Below are positions 15,943 to 24,862 of a stretch of DNA of 64,000 nt, one piece after another (the stretch's first letter is position 1; each line of letters begins with the position of its first letter). This DNA is from Neotamlana sargassicola. Its GTDB lineage: Bacteria > Bacteroidota > Bacteroidia > Flavobacteriales > Flavobacteriaceae. The stretch is taken from the NCBI RefSeq assembly GCF_020523965.1, contig NZ_JAJAPX010000002.1, forward strand, positions 558,001 to 622,000. The letters are read 5' to 3'. The translations under genes and the position numbers were made by a program. The notes below the pieces were generated by a model. The model did no database searches. It was not told where the DNA came from and saw only the letters and a program-made list of their open reading frames with translations.

Positions 15943-16796
15943 TGAGTTCTTTTGTTCAAGACTTAAAATATAAATTTTCAAACCTAAATGTACTTGAAAA
16001 AATTATAGCCATAAATGTGGTTGTTTTTTTTCTATCACTTGTGTTTAAAAACCAAATGACTTGGTTTGAATTACCTAGTAGTTTTGGTGAGTTTATTACC
16101 AAACCATGGACTATAATTAGTTATGCGTTTTTGCATTCGGAAACCGATTTTTTGCATATTCTATTTAATATGCTTTGGTTGTATTTTTTGGGGCGAATGT
16201 TTTTAAACTTATTTAGTCCAAAAATGGCTTTAAACGTTTATTTTTTAGGGGCTATTTTTGGGGGTGTACTATTTATGTTGGGTTATAATTTATTACCATC
16301 ACTTTTCGGTGGTCATTCTAGGCTGTTAGGTGCTTCTGCTGCTGTTAGGGCTTTACTTATTTTTTTATGTGCTTATATGCCCAATCAAGAAGTGCGTTTT
16401 TTTACTTTTAATATTAAACTTTGGTATATAGGTTTAGGTATTGTGGCTTTAGATGTGTTTGGGTTATTTGGTGTAAACGCAGGAGGGAATTTAGCCCATT
16501 TGGGTGGTGCAATTCTTGGTTATGTTTATGCCAAACAATTACAAGCAGGAAGCGATATTGGTAAAGGTTTCGAGCGTTTTATGGATAAAATTGTCAATCT
16601 TTTCAAGTCCTCTAAAAGAGGACCGTTAAAAACTGTTCATAAAAATAAAAATAAAGTTGGTGGGTACACTAAAGCTGATTTTAATGAGTTTAATAATCAA
16701 AAAAAAATTGATGTTATTCTAGATAAAATAAGTAAAAGTGGTTACGATAGTTTAACATCAGAAGAAAAAGAATTCCTGTTTAGAGCAGGGAAATAA
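15942..16796 (+). CDS. Rhomboid-family intramembrane serine protease 2
   Basis: Starting at the ATG that overlaps the previous stop gives 284 residues (an in-frame ATG three codons earlier is less likely). Six spans; H65 and N76 in YAFLHSETDFLHILFNMLWLYF-type helix 2, catalytic S132 in LLGASAAVRALL (instead of the common GASGA), and H186 in NLAHLGGAILGY. A cytosolic tail of about 90 residues (KGFERFMDKIVNLF...) is rich in Lys and follows the protease core. Probably active since Ser and His are kept. The pair may work together or on related substrates (inference). Confidence 0.9.
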   Translation: MSSFVQDLKYKFSNLNVLEKIIAINVVVFFLSLVFKNQMTWFELPSSFGEFITKPWTIISYAFLHSETDFLHILFNMLWLYFLGRMFLNLFSPKMALNVYFLGAIFGGVLFMLGYNLLPSLFGGHSRLLGASAAVRALLIFLCAYMPNQEVRFFTFNIKLWYIGLGIVALDVFGLFGVNAGGNLAHLGGAILGYVYAKQLQAGSDIGKGFERFMDKIVNLFKSSKRGPLKTVHKNKNKVGGYTKADFNEFNNQKKIDVILDKISKSGYDSLTSEEKEFLFRAGK

Positions 16797-16850
16797 AAGT
16801 TAAAGCTAGAAGCTAAAGTTTAAAAACTAAGGCATATATAGTAAAAAGCT

Positions 16851-17876
16851 ATGAGTAAACTAAGCTTCACGAATAAAATAGTTTATTTTTTAAATACAGT
16901 AGTTGCTGTATTACTATTGCTGTCTTATATTTTACCATTTTTGCCACCTAAAACCTTTAGTATTCTTGCAGTACTTAATCTGGGCGTTTCCTTTTTAATA
17001 ATACTTAATGTTATATTTTTTATTTATTGGTTAATTAAGTTTAAACGAAAGTTTATGCTGTCTTTAACCGTATTACTTATAGGTTATTTTGGCTTTGGTT
17101 CGCTTTACAAGTTTTCATCTGCCAAAAATATTGAAGATAGCGGCAATTTTAAAGTAATGAATTATAATGTTCGTTTGTTTAATTTATACGAATGGCTGCC
17201 AGGAACCGATGTTGATACTAAAATTATAGATTTAATTAAAACAGAATCGCCAGATATTTTAAGCCTTCAAGAATATCATTCTCGGGAAGATGTTAATTTA
17301 TCTTTTTTTAAATATAAATATGAAAAGCTTTCAGGTAAAAAAATAAAATCAGGACAAGCCATTTACTCTCAGTTTCCCATAATAAACTCGGGTTCTATTG
17401 AGTTTCCAAATACATCAAATAATGCCATTTTTGCTGATGTAGTAAAAGGCAACGATACCATTCGCGTGTATAATATTCATTTAGAGTCAATGCGAATTAA
17501 TACACAGGTTGAAAGTTTAAAAAAGGAAAACTCCGAGCGTTTGTTTAATCGAATTAGCAATACATTTAAAATGCAACAGTTCCAAACTGAGTTGTTTTTA
17601 ATGCACAAAAAGCAATGCGATTATAAAATGATTATTTGTGGTGATTTTAATAACACCGCTTTTTCATATGTTTATAAAACTATAAAAGGCGATTTAAACG
17701 ATACTTTTATTCAGGCGGGTTCTGGTTTTGGACGTACATATCATTTTAAATTCTTTCCTGTTCGTATAGACTTTATTTTTGCAGATGAAGCTTTTAATGT
17801 AAATGGTTTTAAAACATACGATAACTATTATTCCGATCATTATCCTATAACTACAACTTTAAGTTTAAAGAAATAA
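16851..17876 (+). CDS. Endonuclease/exonuclease/phosphatase-fold membrane protein
   Basis: A 341-residue protein with three N-terminal spans (~residues 8-95) and an EEP fold outside or behind them: FKVMNYNVRLFN (metal Asn), ESPDILSLQEYH (metal Glu), VYNIHLES, ICGDFNNTAFSYVYKTI and RIDFIFADE, ending with YSDHYPITTTL (catalytic Asp-His). All key residues are present. The family contains nucleases, lipid phosphodiesterases and sphingomyelinases; membrane-anchored forms are common in Bacteroidota and their substrate is usually unknown. Located 54 bases after the rhomboids. Confidence 0.88.
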   Translation: MSKLSFTNKIVYFLNTVVAVLLLLSYILPFLPPKTFSILAVLNLGVSFLIILNVIFFIYWLIKFKRKFMLSLTVLLIGYFGFGSLYKFSSAKNIEDSGNFKVMNYNVRLFNLYEWLPGTDVDTKIIDLIKTESPDILSLQEYHSREDVNLSFFKYKYEKLSGKKIKSGQAIYSQFPIINSGSIEFPNTSNNAIFADVVKGNDTIRVYNIHLESMRINTQVESLKKENSERLFNRISNTFKMQQFQTELFLMHKKQCDYKMIICGDFNNTAFSYVYKTIKGDLNDTFIQAGSGFGRTYHFKFFPVRIDFIFADEAFNVNGFKTYDNYYSDHYPITTTLSLKK

Positions 17877-17956
17877 CATAACTTCTTGTTAACATGTTTG
17901 CTTAAAAATTAGCTTTATAGCTATATCCCGATAACTTTATAATAATCTTTACAGGC

Positions 17957-17964
17957 TATGTTTG
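17957..17964 (+). promoter_or_regulatory. -7 promoter element before the sulfotransferase gene
   Basis: TATGTTTG fits TAnnTTTG, 30 bases before the ATG at 17994; no clear -33 TTG. Confidence 0.45.
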
Positions 17965-17993
17965 TTTATTACTAACCATTTAGTTTTTTAATA

Positions 17994-18890
17994 ATGCAAA
18001 CGCAACTCAATACCCACCAACCTGAAGTTTTTTTTCATGTTGGTACTGCAAAAACAGGAACAACTTTTTTACAATATCGCGTATTCCCAAAGTTAAAAGG
18101 CCTTTATTATATTCAACGGACACGCTACAAAAAGGCTATTAAAATTATACAAAAAGGCGAACACAACCGTTATTTAGTGTCTAGAGAGTTAGATCGACGT
18201 GTTTTTGAAAAAGAAGTAGAGCGTTTTGCAAAAGCATACCCAAATACCTTAGCAATTATTGTATTTAGAAGGCATGATAGCTATATAGCATCAGAGTATC
18301 GCAGGTATGTAAAAAATGGTTTTACAGGAAGTTTTAAAGATTTTTTTGATGTACAAAATGATTCAGGGTTCTTTAAAAAAGAGCATATGGACTACGATAG
18401 GCAAATAAAAATATTAGAAAAAAACTTTAATAAAAAACCACTTGTTTTAGTTTATAACGATTTAAAAAATGACTCGAAAGCATTTATAGGAGGCATTGCA
18501 AATGCTTTAGAAGCTACAGTAGATTTAAGTACTTTAGATTTATCTAGAAAACACAAATCCTACTCCGAAAAACAATTAAAAGCGATGCAATTTATGGGCA
18601 AGTTTATAAACATGACTAAACGTCGCGGATTTAAGAACAGCTTTTTAAACTTATTATTTAGGCTGTATTTAGGAACATTACGATATGGAATTCTGTATGG
18701 TGCGCGATTATTGCCAGATACCATGTTTTCAAAATCACCACTTATTAGCAAGAAGGATTTAAAAGAAGTAAAAAAATATTATAAAGCCGACTGGAAAGCT
18801 TGTAAATCTTACAGTACAAGATTGGTTACAGATTTTAGCCAAATTGAAGCTGTAGATTTAAATGAAGATTTAATTTACGGCGGAATATAG
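17994..18890 (+). CDS. Sulfotransferase-family protein
   Basis: A 298-residue cytosolic protein. The 5'-phosphosulfate loop is visible as FHVGTAKTGTTFLQ (residues ~14-27), and the 3'-phosphate block as IVFRRHDSYIASEYRRYVKNG. Such enzymes move sulfate from PAPS to a hydroxyl of a glycan, lipid or small molecule. No sulfate-activation genes are beside it, so the acceptor is unknown. It converges on the DUF6122 gene with one base between the two stop codons, so there is no room for a terminator. Confidence 0.82.
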   Translation: MQTQLNTHQPEVFFHVGTAKTGTTFLQYRVFPKLKGLYYIQRTRYKKAIKIIQKGEHNRYLVSRELDRRVFEKEVERFAKAYPNTLAIIVFRRHDSYIASEYRRYVKNGFTGSFKDFFDVQNDSGFFKKEHMDYDRQIKILEKNFNKKPLVLVYNDLKNDSKAFIGGIANALEATVDLSTLDLSRKHKSYSEKQLKAMQFMGKFINMTKRRGFKNSFLNLLFRLYLGTLRYGILYGARLLPDTMFSKSPLISKKDLKEVKKYYKADWKACKSYSTRLVTDFSQIEAVDLNEDLIYGGI

Positions 18891-18891
18891 C

Positions 18892-19200
18892 TTACATAAA
18901 ACTACAATCTAAAATATCGGCAATAATATGAATTACGAGGCCTAAGGCCACTAATCGAGATTTTTTAGGCACTAGAAGAAATATATAAAACAAAATAGCA
19001 AACCAAGAATGTAACGGATGATAGCCAATACTACAGCGACCCGAGTCGAAAATTGGTGTGGCTAATATATGATCCAAATCTATTAATATTCCAGCAGCCA
19101 TAGTTAGGTAGGCAATTTTCCAGTTGGTTTTATAAAATAATAAAGCAATTACAAGTGGTAATAAAAAGTGTGTGCCGTAATGTACAATGGGTTGTAGCAT
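18892..19200 (-). CDS. DUF6122-type small membrane protein
   Basis: A 102-residue protein with about four spans. HYGTHFLLPLVIALLF, the metal-ligand-like GILIDLDHILATPIFD and RCSIGYHPLHSW, and the closing GLVIHIIADILDCSFM give a pattern of paired His and Asp residues like YdjM-type membrane metal hydrolases. I recognise the small family found in Flavobacteria; function is unknown. Its ATG overlaps the stop of the WbqC-like gene (TAATG). Confidence 0.8.
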   Translation of the reverse strand: MLQPIVHYGTHFLLPLVIALLFYKTNWKIAYLTMAAGILIDLDHILATPIFDSGRCSIGYHPLHSWFAILFYIFLLVPKKSRLVALGLVIHIIADILDCSFM

Positions 19201-19826
19201 TATTGTATCACATTTAGTTGCTGAGACTCCAAATAATTTAATGTGTTTGGTCCTTCATTAAATAATAAATCTAATATGCTTAAATTAGGAATAAAGCCGT
19301 GTTTACTGCTAAAAACTTGGGTGTAGCTATCAAAGTTAGGTGTGTTTTCTTTTTTTGCATTAACCAGCGGTCTAAAATCTGTTTTATCGTTTATTTCTTT
19401 TTGATAAGTTTCAGATTTTGTGAAATTTAAATCCAATTGTAAACAATCGCAAATTACCTCAAAACACTTCAAATTAAAATCTAGAATAAAATCCTGTTTT
19501 GTTGTAAATAATGGTTGTAATTCATCTTCATAAAACTCAAAAAAAGGAGAGGTTTTGTAAGCCGATTCTAAAGATTTCCAATGATTGCTTTGCCACTTTT
19601 CTTCATTAAAAATTTTAACATCGCGGTATTTTTGCCTGTTTTTTTGTGAGTAACTAACTGGAATATTTAAAGTAAGTTTTCCGTTTGCGCCGTAAATATT
19701 TGTACGATTACGGTAGGTTTGTTTTATAAAATTATCATCCATTTCAAAGTACACTTCTTCGGCATTTGCTATAGCAACAAAATGTTTAATGTTTGGAAAA
19801 TATGTTGGGTGGATAATAATGTTCAT
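19200..19826 (-). CDS. WbqC-like family protein
   Basis: A 208-residue protein matching the WbqC family: HPTYFPNIKHFVAIANAEEV at the N-terminus, RNRTNIYGANGKLTLNIPV, DVKIFNEEKWQSNHWKSLESAYKTSPFFEFY, and NLSILDLLFNEGPNTLNYL at the end. WbqC genes occur in O-antigen loci and elsewhere; biochemistry is not firmly established. Here it is the sixth gene of the parA-lepB run, which says little about function. Confidence 0.85.
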   Translation of the reverse strand: MNIIIHPTYFPNIKHFVAIANAEEVYFEMDDNFIKQTYRNRTNIYGANGKLTLNIPVSYSQKNRQKYRDVKIFNEEKWQSNHWKSLESAYKTSPFFEFYEDELQPLFTTKQDFILDFNLKCFEVICDCLQLDLNFTKSETYQKEINDKTDFRPLVNAKKENTPNFDSYTQVFSSKHGFIPNLSILDLLFNEGPNTLNYLESQQLNVIQ

Positions 19827-19833
19827 AATCTAA

Positions 19834-19853
19834 ATTCCCACGAAAGTGGGAAT
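19834..19853. repeat. REP-like palindrome between lepB and the WbqC-like gene
   Basis: ATTCCCAC, a GAAA loop and GTGGGAAT form a perfect 8-bp hairpin in a 92-base gap. Short palindromes of this kind (ATTCCC..GGGAAT with a tight loop) are dispersed in many Flavobacteria genomes. Only one copy is in this window, so the repeat nature is from general knowledge. Confidence 0.5.
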
Positions 19854-19918
19854 CTTAATAGAAGTTGTCTTAATGTTTTAAATCGCTTAAAGTGTATGAA
19901 GTGTTTCGATAGTTTTTG

Positions 19919-21490
19919 TTATTCTGCCTTCTTACGGTTACGCCATTGGCTAAACCCAAAATAAGCAGCTATTAAAACTAAAAATGGAATTAAGAAAGAG
20001 GTTGCTTTACCTGTTCCAGAAACGGTTGTAAAAAAGCGTTCCCAACGTGGGCTTGAACCATCCCAACTCATCCAAATAAACACCGGTTTACCAACTACAT
20101 GGCTAAACGGTACAAATCCCCATGCACGAGCATCAATAGAGTTGTGGCGGTTATCACCCATCATCCAATAGTAATTTTGTTTAAAGGTGTAGCTGTTGGC
20201 CACTTCACCATTTATTAAAATTTGATTTCCGTTTACACTTAAGGTATTGCCTTCGTATTCTGTAATGGCTCGTTTATAAAGCGGTAAATTATCAATTGTA
20301 ATTTCTATGCTTTTTCCTTCTTCAGGAATATAAAGTGGTCCAAATTGATCTACGTTCCAGTTGTAATTTGGGTCATGCGGAAAAATATTAGGATCGCGCT
20401 CGCCTTTTTCTTTTATGTTGGGCGTAATGCTAACTACATTTGGGTTGTTTTTAAATTTGGCTAATGCTTCATCTGAAATCGCTGAAAAATAATAGGTGTT
20501 TTGGTTATTTATAATTCCGAAACCATCAGTAATATCGTAGCGATCTTTTAAGTATTTTGGGTTAAACTGACTCGTTTTAGGTTGTACAAAATAACTAAAT
20601 TGTAAGTGTGCTCTATCTGGCAGTTCGTTTTTCTTTCCGTTAATATAAACAAAACCATCGCGAACTTCTAAAGTATCACCAGCAACACCAACACATCGTT
20701 TAACTAAGTTGGTTTTTTTATCGATTGGCTTGTAGTAATTACGATCTGGATGAAAATTATTCATATCTAAAAGCGTATCGGCTGGTTGGTTAAATACCAC
20801 AATGTCGTTACGCTCTATTTTTTCAAATCCAGGAATGCGCAAATAGGGTAGTTGCAACAGGTTTTTCCATGACTTACTATCCTTATGATCATCAAATAAA
20901 TACGATTTCTTTTTTATAACAGGAATAGTGTCGTGCACCATTGGAGCAGCCACAGTTGTATTAGGTACACGGGCTCCGTAGTGAAATTTACTAACAAATA
21001 AAAAGTCGCCAACTAGCAACGATTTTTCTAGGGACGACGACGGAATAGTAAATGGTTGTATAAAATAAGTGTGTACAATAGTTGCAGCCACGATAGCGAA
21101 TAAAATAGAACTTGTCCATTCACCAGAACCAGATTTTGGTTGTAAACTCCTGTTCTCAATATAACTTACATCTGCAACATAATTTAAATAGTAGTTGTAA
21201 AAACCTAAGGTTAAAACAGCAAGAGCAGTATCTAAATGAGTGTTTTTACCAAAACTTCTGGCAGTTTCTACCCAAACCACCATAAACATGATTAGGTTTA
21301 CAATTGGTAGAAATAATAAAATGGTCCACCACCAAGGGCGATTAATTATTTTCATTAAAACTACGGCATTGTAAACAGGAACAAAGGCTTCCCAAGCTTG
21401 TTTACCTGCTTTAATATAAAGTTTCCAGGTGCCTAAACCATGAATTACTTGAATAATTAAAAAGAAAATAAACCACTGCGACCAAGTCAT
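19919..21490 (-). CDS. lepB: Signal peptidase I (long Bacteroidota form)
   Basis: A 523-residue signal peptidase, about 200 longer than E. coli LepB, as is usual in Flavobacteria. Three N-terminal spans, then the catalytic Ser153 in QPFTIPSSSLEKSLLVGD, the general-base Lys264 in KRCVGVAGDTLEVRDG, and GDNRHNSIDARAWGFVP (box E). A large insert (~290-400) lies between boxes D and E. The final span is near residue 500. It removes signal peptides of secreted proteins at the outer face of the inner membrane. A minus-strand -7 element (21541-21548) sits right after the dapB stop. Confidence 0.95.
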   Translation of the reverse strand: MTWSQWFIFFLIIQVIHGLGTWKLYIKAGKQAWEAFVPVYNAVVLMKIINRPWWWTILLFLPIVNLIMFMVVWVETARSFGKNTHLDTALAVLTLGFYNYYLNYVADVSYIENRSLQPKSGSGEWTSSILFAIVAATIVHTYFIQPFTIPSSSLEKSLLVGDFLFVSKFHYGARVPNTTVAAPMVHDTIPVIKKKSYLFDDHKDSKSWKNLLQLPYLRIPGFEKIERNDIVVFNQPADTLLDMNNFHPDRNYYKPIDKKTNLVKRCVGVAGDTLEVRDGFVYINGKKNELPDRAHLQFSYFVQPKTSQFNPKYLKDRYDITDGFGIINNQNTYYFSAISDEALAKFKNNPNVVSITPNIKEKGERDPNIFPHDPNYNWNVDQFGPLYIPEEGKSIEITIDNLPLYKRAITEYEGNTLSVNGNQILINGEVANSYTFKQNYYWMMGDNRHNSIDARAWGFVPFSHVVGKPVFIWMSWDGSSPRWERFFTTVSGTGKATSFLIPFLVLIAAYFGFSQWRNRKKAE

Positions 21491-21540
21491 AATTTTAAAT
21501 TTTTATTGTTTTGTTAGTGCTATACTTTGTTTATTAGTTA

Positions 21541-21548
21541 CAAACTTA
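21541..21548 (-). promoter_or_regulatory. -7 promoter element for lepB
   Basis: Minus-strand TAAGTTTG, an exact TAnnTTTG match, about 50 bases before the lepB ATG and just after dapB; suggests an internal promoter of the run. Confidence 0.45.
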
Positions 21549-21555
21549 AGTAGTT

Positions 21556-22260
21556 TTAACCAATATTTAACACGTCGTTCATAGTAAATACACCTGTTTT
21601 GCCAATAATCCATTCGGCAGCGATTACTGCTCCTAGTGCAAAGCCTTGGCGGTTATGGGCAACGTGGTCTATGGTTATGGTGTCTACTTCGCTAGCGTAA
21701 GTAATAGTATGTGTACCCGGAACATCTTCAATACGTTTTGCTGTAATTGGAATGATGTTTTCTCCGTTTTCATTTAATTTCCAGTCGCTAAAATTATTAT
21801 TGTTTGAAATTATATCGTTGGCTAAAGAAATAGCCGTACCGCTTGGTGCATCAAGTTTTTGGGTGTGGTGAATTTCTTCCATTGAAACGTTGTATTGTTT
21901 TAAGTTACTCATCATTTTTGCTAAGTACTTATTCATTTCAAAGAAAATATTAACTCCTAAACTAAAGTTTGAAGCATAAATAAATGCGCCTTTTTTGTCG
22001 TTACATAAATTTACAGCATTGTTGAAATTATCTAGCCAACCAGTAGTACCTGAAATTACAGGAACACCATTATTTAAGCAGTTAGAAATATTATTAAAAG
22101 CCACGTTTGGAATACTAAAGTCTATAGCAACATCGGCAAGTGTAATATCGTAATCGGTGTTGTCTTTGTCTATTTTTAAAACAATTTCATGCCCGCGGTT
22201 AATGGCAATTTGTTCAATGGTTTTGCCCATTTTTCCGTATCCTAGTAAAGCTATTTTCAT
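21556..22260 (-). CDS. dapB: 4-hydroxy-tetrahydrodipicolinate reductase
   Basis: A 234-residue DapB of the short Bacteroidota type. NAD(P)H-binding IALLGYGKMGKTIEQIA at the N-terminus, SGTTGW, ASNFSLGVNIFFEMN, and the active-site EEIHHTQKLDAPSGTA with catalytic His and Lys. It reduces the DapA product on the way to diaminopimelate and lysine, feeding peptidoglycan. It lies between the DUF5683 gene and lepB in the minus-strand run. Confidence 0.96.
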   Translation of the reverse strand: MKIALLGYGKMGKTIEQIAINRGHEIVLKIDKDNTDYDITLADVAIDFSIPNVAFNNISNCLNNGVPVISGTTGWLDNFNNAVNLCNDKKGAFIYASNFSLGVNIFFEMNKYLAKMMSNLKQYNVSMEEIHHTQKLDAPSGTAISLANDIISNNNNFSDWKLNENGENIIPITAKRIEDVPGTHTITYASEVDTITIDHVAHNRQGFALGAVIAAEWIIGKTGVFTMNDVLNIG

Positions 22261-22292
22261 ATGTTTATAATGGTAATTCTGTTTTATAAAGG

Positions 22293-22925
22293 CTAAAACT
22301 TAAAATTTAATGTAAGGCCTAAATTATTTGTAGCGTTAATTTCATTAAACTCGTAATGTGGAGCTAAAGATAAGTTTTCATCTACATTATATTGCATTAA
22401 ATGCGCATCAACATTGGCATCAATTATATTTAAGGCGTACAAACCAATAGTTACCAACAGCGATATTTCTTTGTTTTTTTTGTAGAAATCTTGTGCGGTT
22501 TCTAAATTTTCTGTTGATATTCTTGGAGTTTCTAGCAAATCGCCGTTGGAGTCGTAGTAAAACTCGTCGTTAGTAAAACCGGCAAGCCTACTTTTATAAG
22601 CATCGCGGTAGCGGTTGTATTGTTTGTTATTATCAATATAAAAATATAGCCCCGTACCAAGTGCTGCATAAACAATAGGAACTTTCCAGTATTTTTTATT
22701 GTAAACTTGACCTAAGCCTGGTAATATGGCTGAGAAAAACGCAGCTTTTGCTGGCCGTAATGCATCAATAGGTTTTCGAATTTCAAAAATAGAATCGACA
22801 ACAACCTCGTTAGGAAGTTGTTTTTTTTTTGATTCCTCGGTTTCGCTTTCGTTTTGCGCTAGTAATGATAAACTACAGAATAAAAATAAAATACCTGCTA
22901 TTACGGTTTTATTTAGCACCTTCAA
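22293..22925 (-). CDS. DUF5683 family envelope protein
   Basis: A 210-residue protein with a signal peptide (MKVLNKTVIAGILFLFCSL, cut near LLAQ). The conserved core is RPAKAAFFSAILPGLGQVYNKKYWKVPIVYAALGTGLYFY, a glycine-rich double membrane-type helix, followed by KNKEISLLVTIGLYALNIIDANVDAHL. DUF5683 has no established function; it is regularly found between parB and dapB in Flavobacteria. Its start overlaps the parB end by 17 bases. Confidence 0.85.
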   Translation of the reverse strand: MKVLNKTVIAGILFLFCSLSLLAQNESETEESKKKQLPNEVVVDSIFEIRKPIDALRPAKAAFFSAILPGLGQVYNKKYWKVPIVYAALGTGLYFYIDNNKQYNRYRDAYKSRLAGFTNDEFYYDSNGDLLETPRISTENLETAQDFYKKNKEISLLVTIGLYALNIIDANVDAHLMQYNVDENLSLAPHYEFNEINATNNLGLTLNFKF

Positions 22926-23811
22926 CTAATTTTTTTATGCGGTTAAAATCTTCTTCAGAATGAAAAGGTATAGTAATTTTACCTTTCCCGTTTTTAGAGA
23001 CTTTAACGTCAATTTTATGCCCAAAGTATTCCGAGAAGGAATTAATTCCAGATTTTATAAATGATGGTACGTCATTATCGGCTTTATTTGAAGCACTGGT
23101 GTTAGGCGAGTTAATATTGCGAACCATATTTTCGGTTTCTCTAACCGATAATTTTTTGGTAAGAATACTTTCGTAAATATCCAGTTGTGTACTTGTATCG
23201 TCTATTGCAATTAAAGCGCGACCATGCCCCATAGATATAAACCCATCTCGCATTCCAGTTTGAATAATTGGGTCTAATTTTAATAAACGCAAGTAATTGG
23301 TAATAGTAGAACGTTTTTTACCAACGCGTTCACTCATTTGCTCTTGCGTTAAATTAATTTCGTCGATTAAGCGTTGGTACGATAAAGCAATTTCAATAGG
23401 ATCTAAATCTTGTCGCTGAATATTCTCAACCAAGGCCATTTCTAGCGATTCTTGGTCGTTTGCAATGCGAACATAAGCTGGAATTGTTTCTAATTCCAAT
23501 AATTTTGAAGCTCTAAAACGACGCTCACCAGATACTAATTGATATTGGTTGTGCGCTATTTTTCGAACGGTTATAGGTTGAATAATACCTAATTCTTTTA
23601 TCGAAGATGCTAATTCGCGCAGCGATTCTTCGCTAAAATTAGTACGTGGTTGAAATGGATTAACTTCAATATGGTCTAAATCCAATTCAACTATATTGCC
23701 AATAACTTTGTCGGCATTTTTATCTTGTGCCGATTGTATATCGTTTTCAGGGTCTTTTAATAAAGCCGATAAACCTCTTCCTAAAGCTTGTTTCTTATTT
23801 GCCTTCGCCAT
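22909..23811 (-). CDS. parB: Chromosome partitioning protein ParB
   Basis: A 300-residue ParB/Noc-type CTPase. N-terminal KKQALGRGLSALL, CTP-binding GERRFRAS box with VENIQRQDLDPIEIA, helix-turn-helix QEQMSERVGKKRSTITNYLRLLKL, and a C-terminal dimer domain. ParB loads at parS sites and slides as a clamp to organise the chromosome origin. It lies 3 bases after parA. I saw no parS-like TGTTNCACGTGNAACA palindrome in this window. Confidence 0.96.
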   Translation of the reverse strand: MAKANKKQALGRGLSALLKDPENDIQSAQDKNADKVIGNIVELDLDHIEVNPFQPRTNFSEESLRELASSIKELGIIQPITVRKIAHNQYQLVSGERRFRASKLLELETIPAYVRIANDQESLEMALVENIQRQDLDPIEIALSYQRLIDEINLTQEQMSERVGKKRSTITNYLRLLKLDPIIQTGMRDGFISMGHGRALIAIDDTSTQLDIYESILTKKLSVRETENMVRNINSPNTSASNKADNDVPSFIKSGINSFSEYFGHKIDVKVSKNGKGKITIPFHSEEDFNRIKKLVEGAK

Positions 23812-23814
23812 AAT

Positions 23815-24579
23815 TTAGGAGTTTTTATTAATAATTTCTTTAGCCAAACTTAAGTAATTATTAGCACCTTTACTTGATGCATCAAAATTAATGATGCTTT
23901 CGCCATAACTTGGAGCTTCGCTTAAACGCACGTTGCGCTGTATAATGGTTTGAAAAACCATATCGTTAAAGTGCTTTTGTACTTCTTCAACCACTTGGTT
24001 CGATAGTCTTAAACGGGCATCGTACATAGTTAGTAGTAAGCCTTCAATATCTAAATCTTTATTATGTATTTTTTGTACGCTTTTTATGGTGTTTAATAAT
24101 TTTCCTAACCCTTCAAGTGCAAAATATTCGCATTGAATAGGAATAATTACAGAATCTGCAGCTGTAAGAGCATTAAGGGTTAAAAGGCCTAAAGATGGGG
24201 CACAATCTATTAAAATATAATCATAATCATCTTTAATATCTGTTAATGCCTTTTTTAGCATGTATTCGCGATGGTCTTTGTCTACCAGTTCAATTTCAAT
24301 AGCAACCAAATCTATGTGAGCAGGGATAATGTCTAGGTTTGGTGTATCTGTGCTAACGATGGCCTCTTTAGGCCCATGCGAATGTTCTAAAAGTTGATAG
24401 GTTCCAATTTCAACCGATTCTACATCGATACCAATTCCAGAGGAGGCGTTGGCTTGAGGATCGGCATCTATTAGCAATACTTTTTTCTCTAAAACACCTA
24501 ACGAAGCTGCTAAATTAATTGAGGTTGTTGTTTTGCCAACACCACCTTTTTGATTAGCAATTGCAATTATTTTACCCAT
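23815..24579 (-). CDS. parA: Chromosome partitioning ATPase ParA
   Basis: A 254-residue Soj-type Walker ATPase. Deviant Walker A KGGVGKTTTSINLA near residue 11, DADPQANASSG, Walker B LIDCAPSLG, and the closing DNA-binding RNVRLSEAPSYG. It forms ATP-dependent DNA-bound dimers that pull ParB-parS complexes apart. First gene of the run parA-parB-DUF5683-dapB. A near-consensus minus promoter TATTTTTA (24605-24612) lies 25 bases upstream. Confidence 0.97.
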   Translation of the reverse strand: MGKIIAIANQKGGVGKTTTSINLAASLGVLEKKVLLIDADPQANASSGIGIDVESVEIGTYQLLEHSHGPKEAIVSTDTPNLDIIPAHIDLVAIEIELVDKDHREYMLKKALTDIKDDYDYILIDCAPSLGLLTLNALTAADSVIIPIQCEYFALEGLGKLLNTIKSVQKIHNKDLDIEGLLLTMYDARLRLSNQVVEEVQKHFNDMVFQTIIQRNVRLSEAPSYGESIINFDASSKGANNYLSLAKEIINKNS

Positions 24580-24811
24580 CTATTAAGTTTGGTTTTGTTA
24601 GCGGTAAAAATACGATTATTTATTATTAATAAAAATGGAACTTGTTAACAAAATGGTAAACTAATGGAGTTGAAGTGTTTTGCTTAAAATTATTTATTAA
24701 GACAATTACTTTATTCTATTAAATTATAAATGTTTTAAGCTGAAAGCGTGCGTTTAATCGATAAAATTGAGAAAATATCTATAATCTGTCGGTTTCATTC
24801 CTATTTTAGTA
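24580..24811. other. Divergent spacer between parA and the alginate locus
   Basis: It holds the weak parA promoter (24605-24612, minus) and otherwise AT-rich sequence with no gene, repeat or hairpin I can support. It separates the core genome from the alginate locus. Confidence 0.6.
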
Positions 24812-24841
24812 TATTTTTGGTAAACCAAATTGGGTAACCAA
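24812..24841 (+). promoter_or_regulatory. PL6 promoter with two 13-bp-phased operator boxes
   Basis: The -7 element TATTTTTG (24812-24819) overlaps box 1 TTGGTAAACCAA (24817-24828); box 2 TTGGGTAACCAA starts at 24830, exactly 13 bases later. Boxes of the form TGGTNNACCA are typical of FadR-subfamily GntR regulators, and such a gene lies in the locus at 40027. Overlap with the promoter core implies repression (inference). Confidence 0.75.
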
Positions 24842-24862
24842 TTAAACTAAACTTAAACTAAA

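Noticed and set aside
22909-24811. parS site or replication origin near parAB
   Set aside because: I found no TGTTNCACGTGNAACA-like palindrome and no dnaA box cluster.
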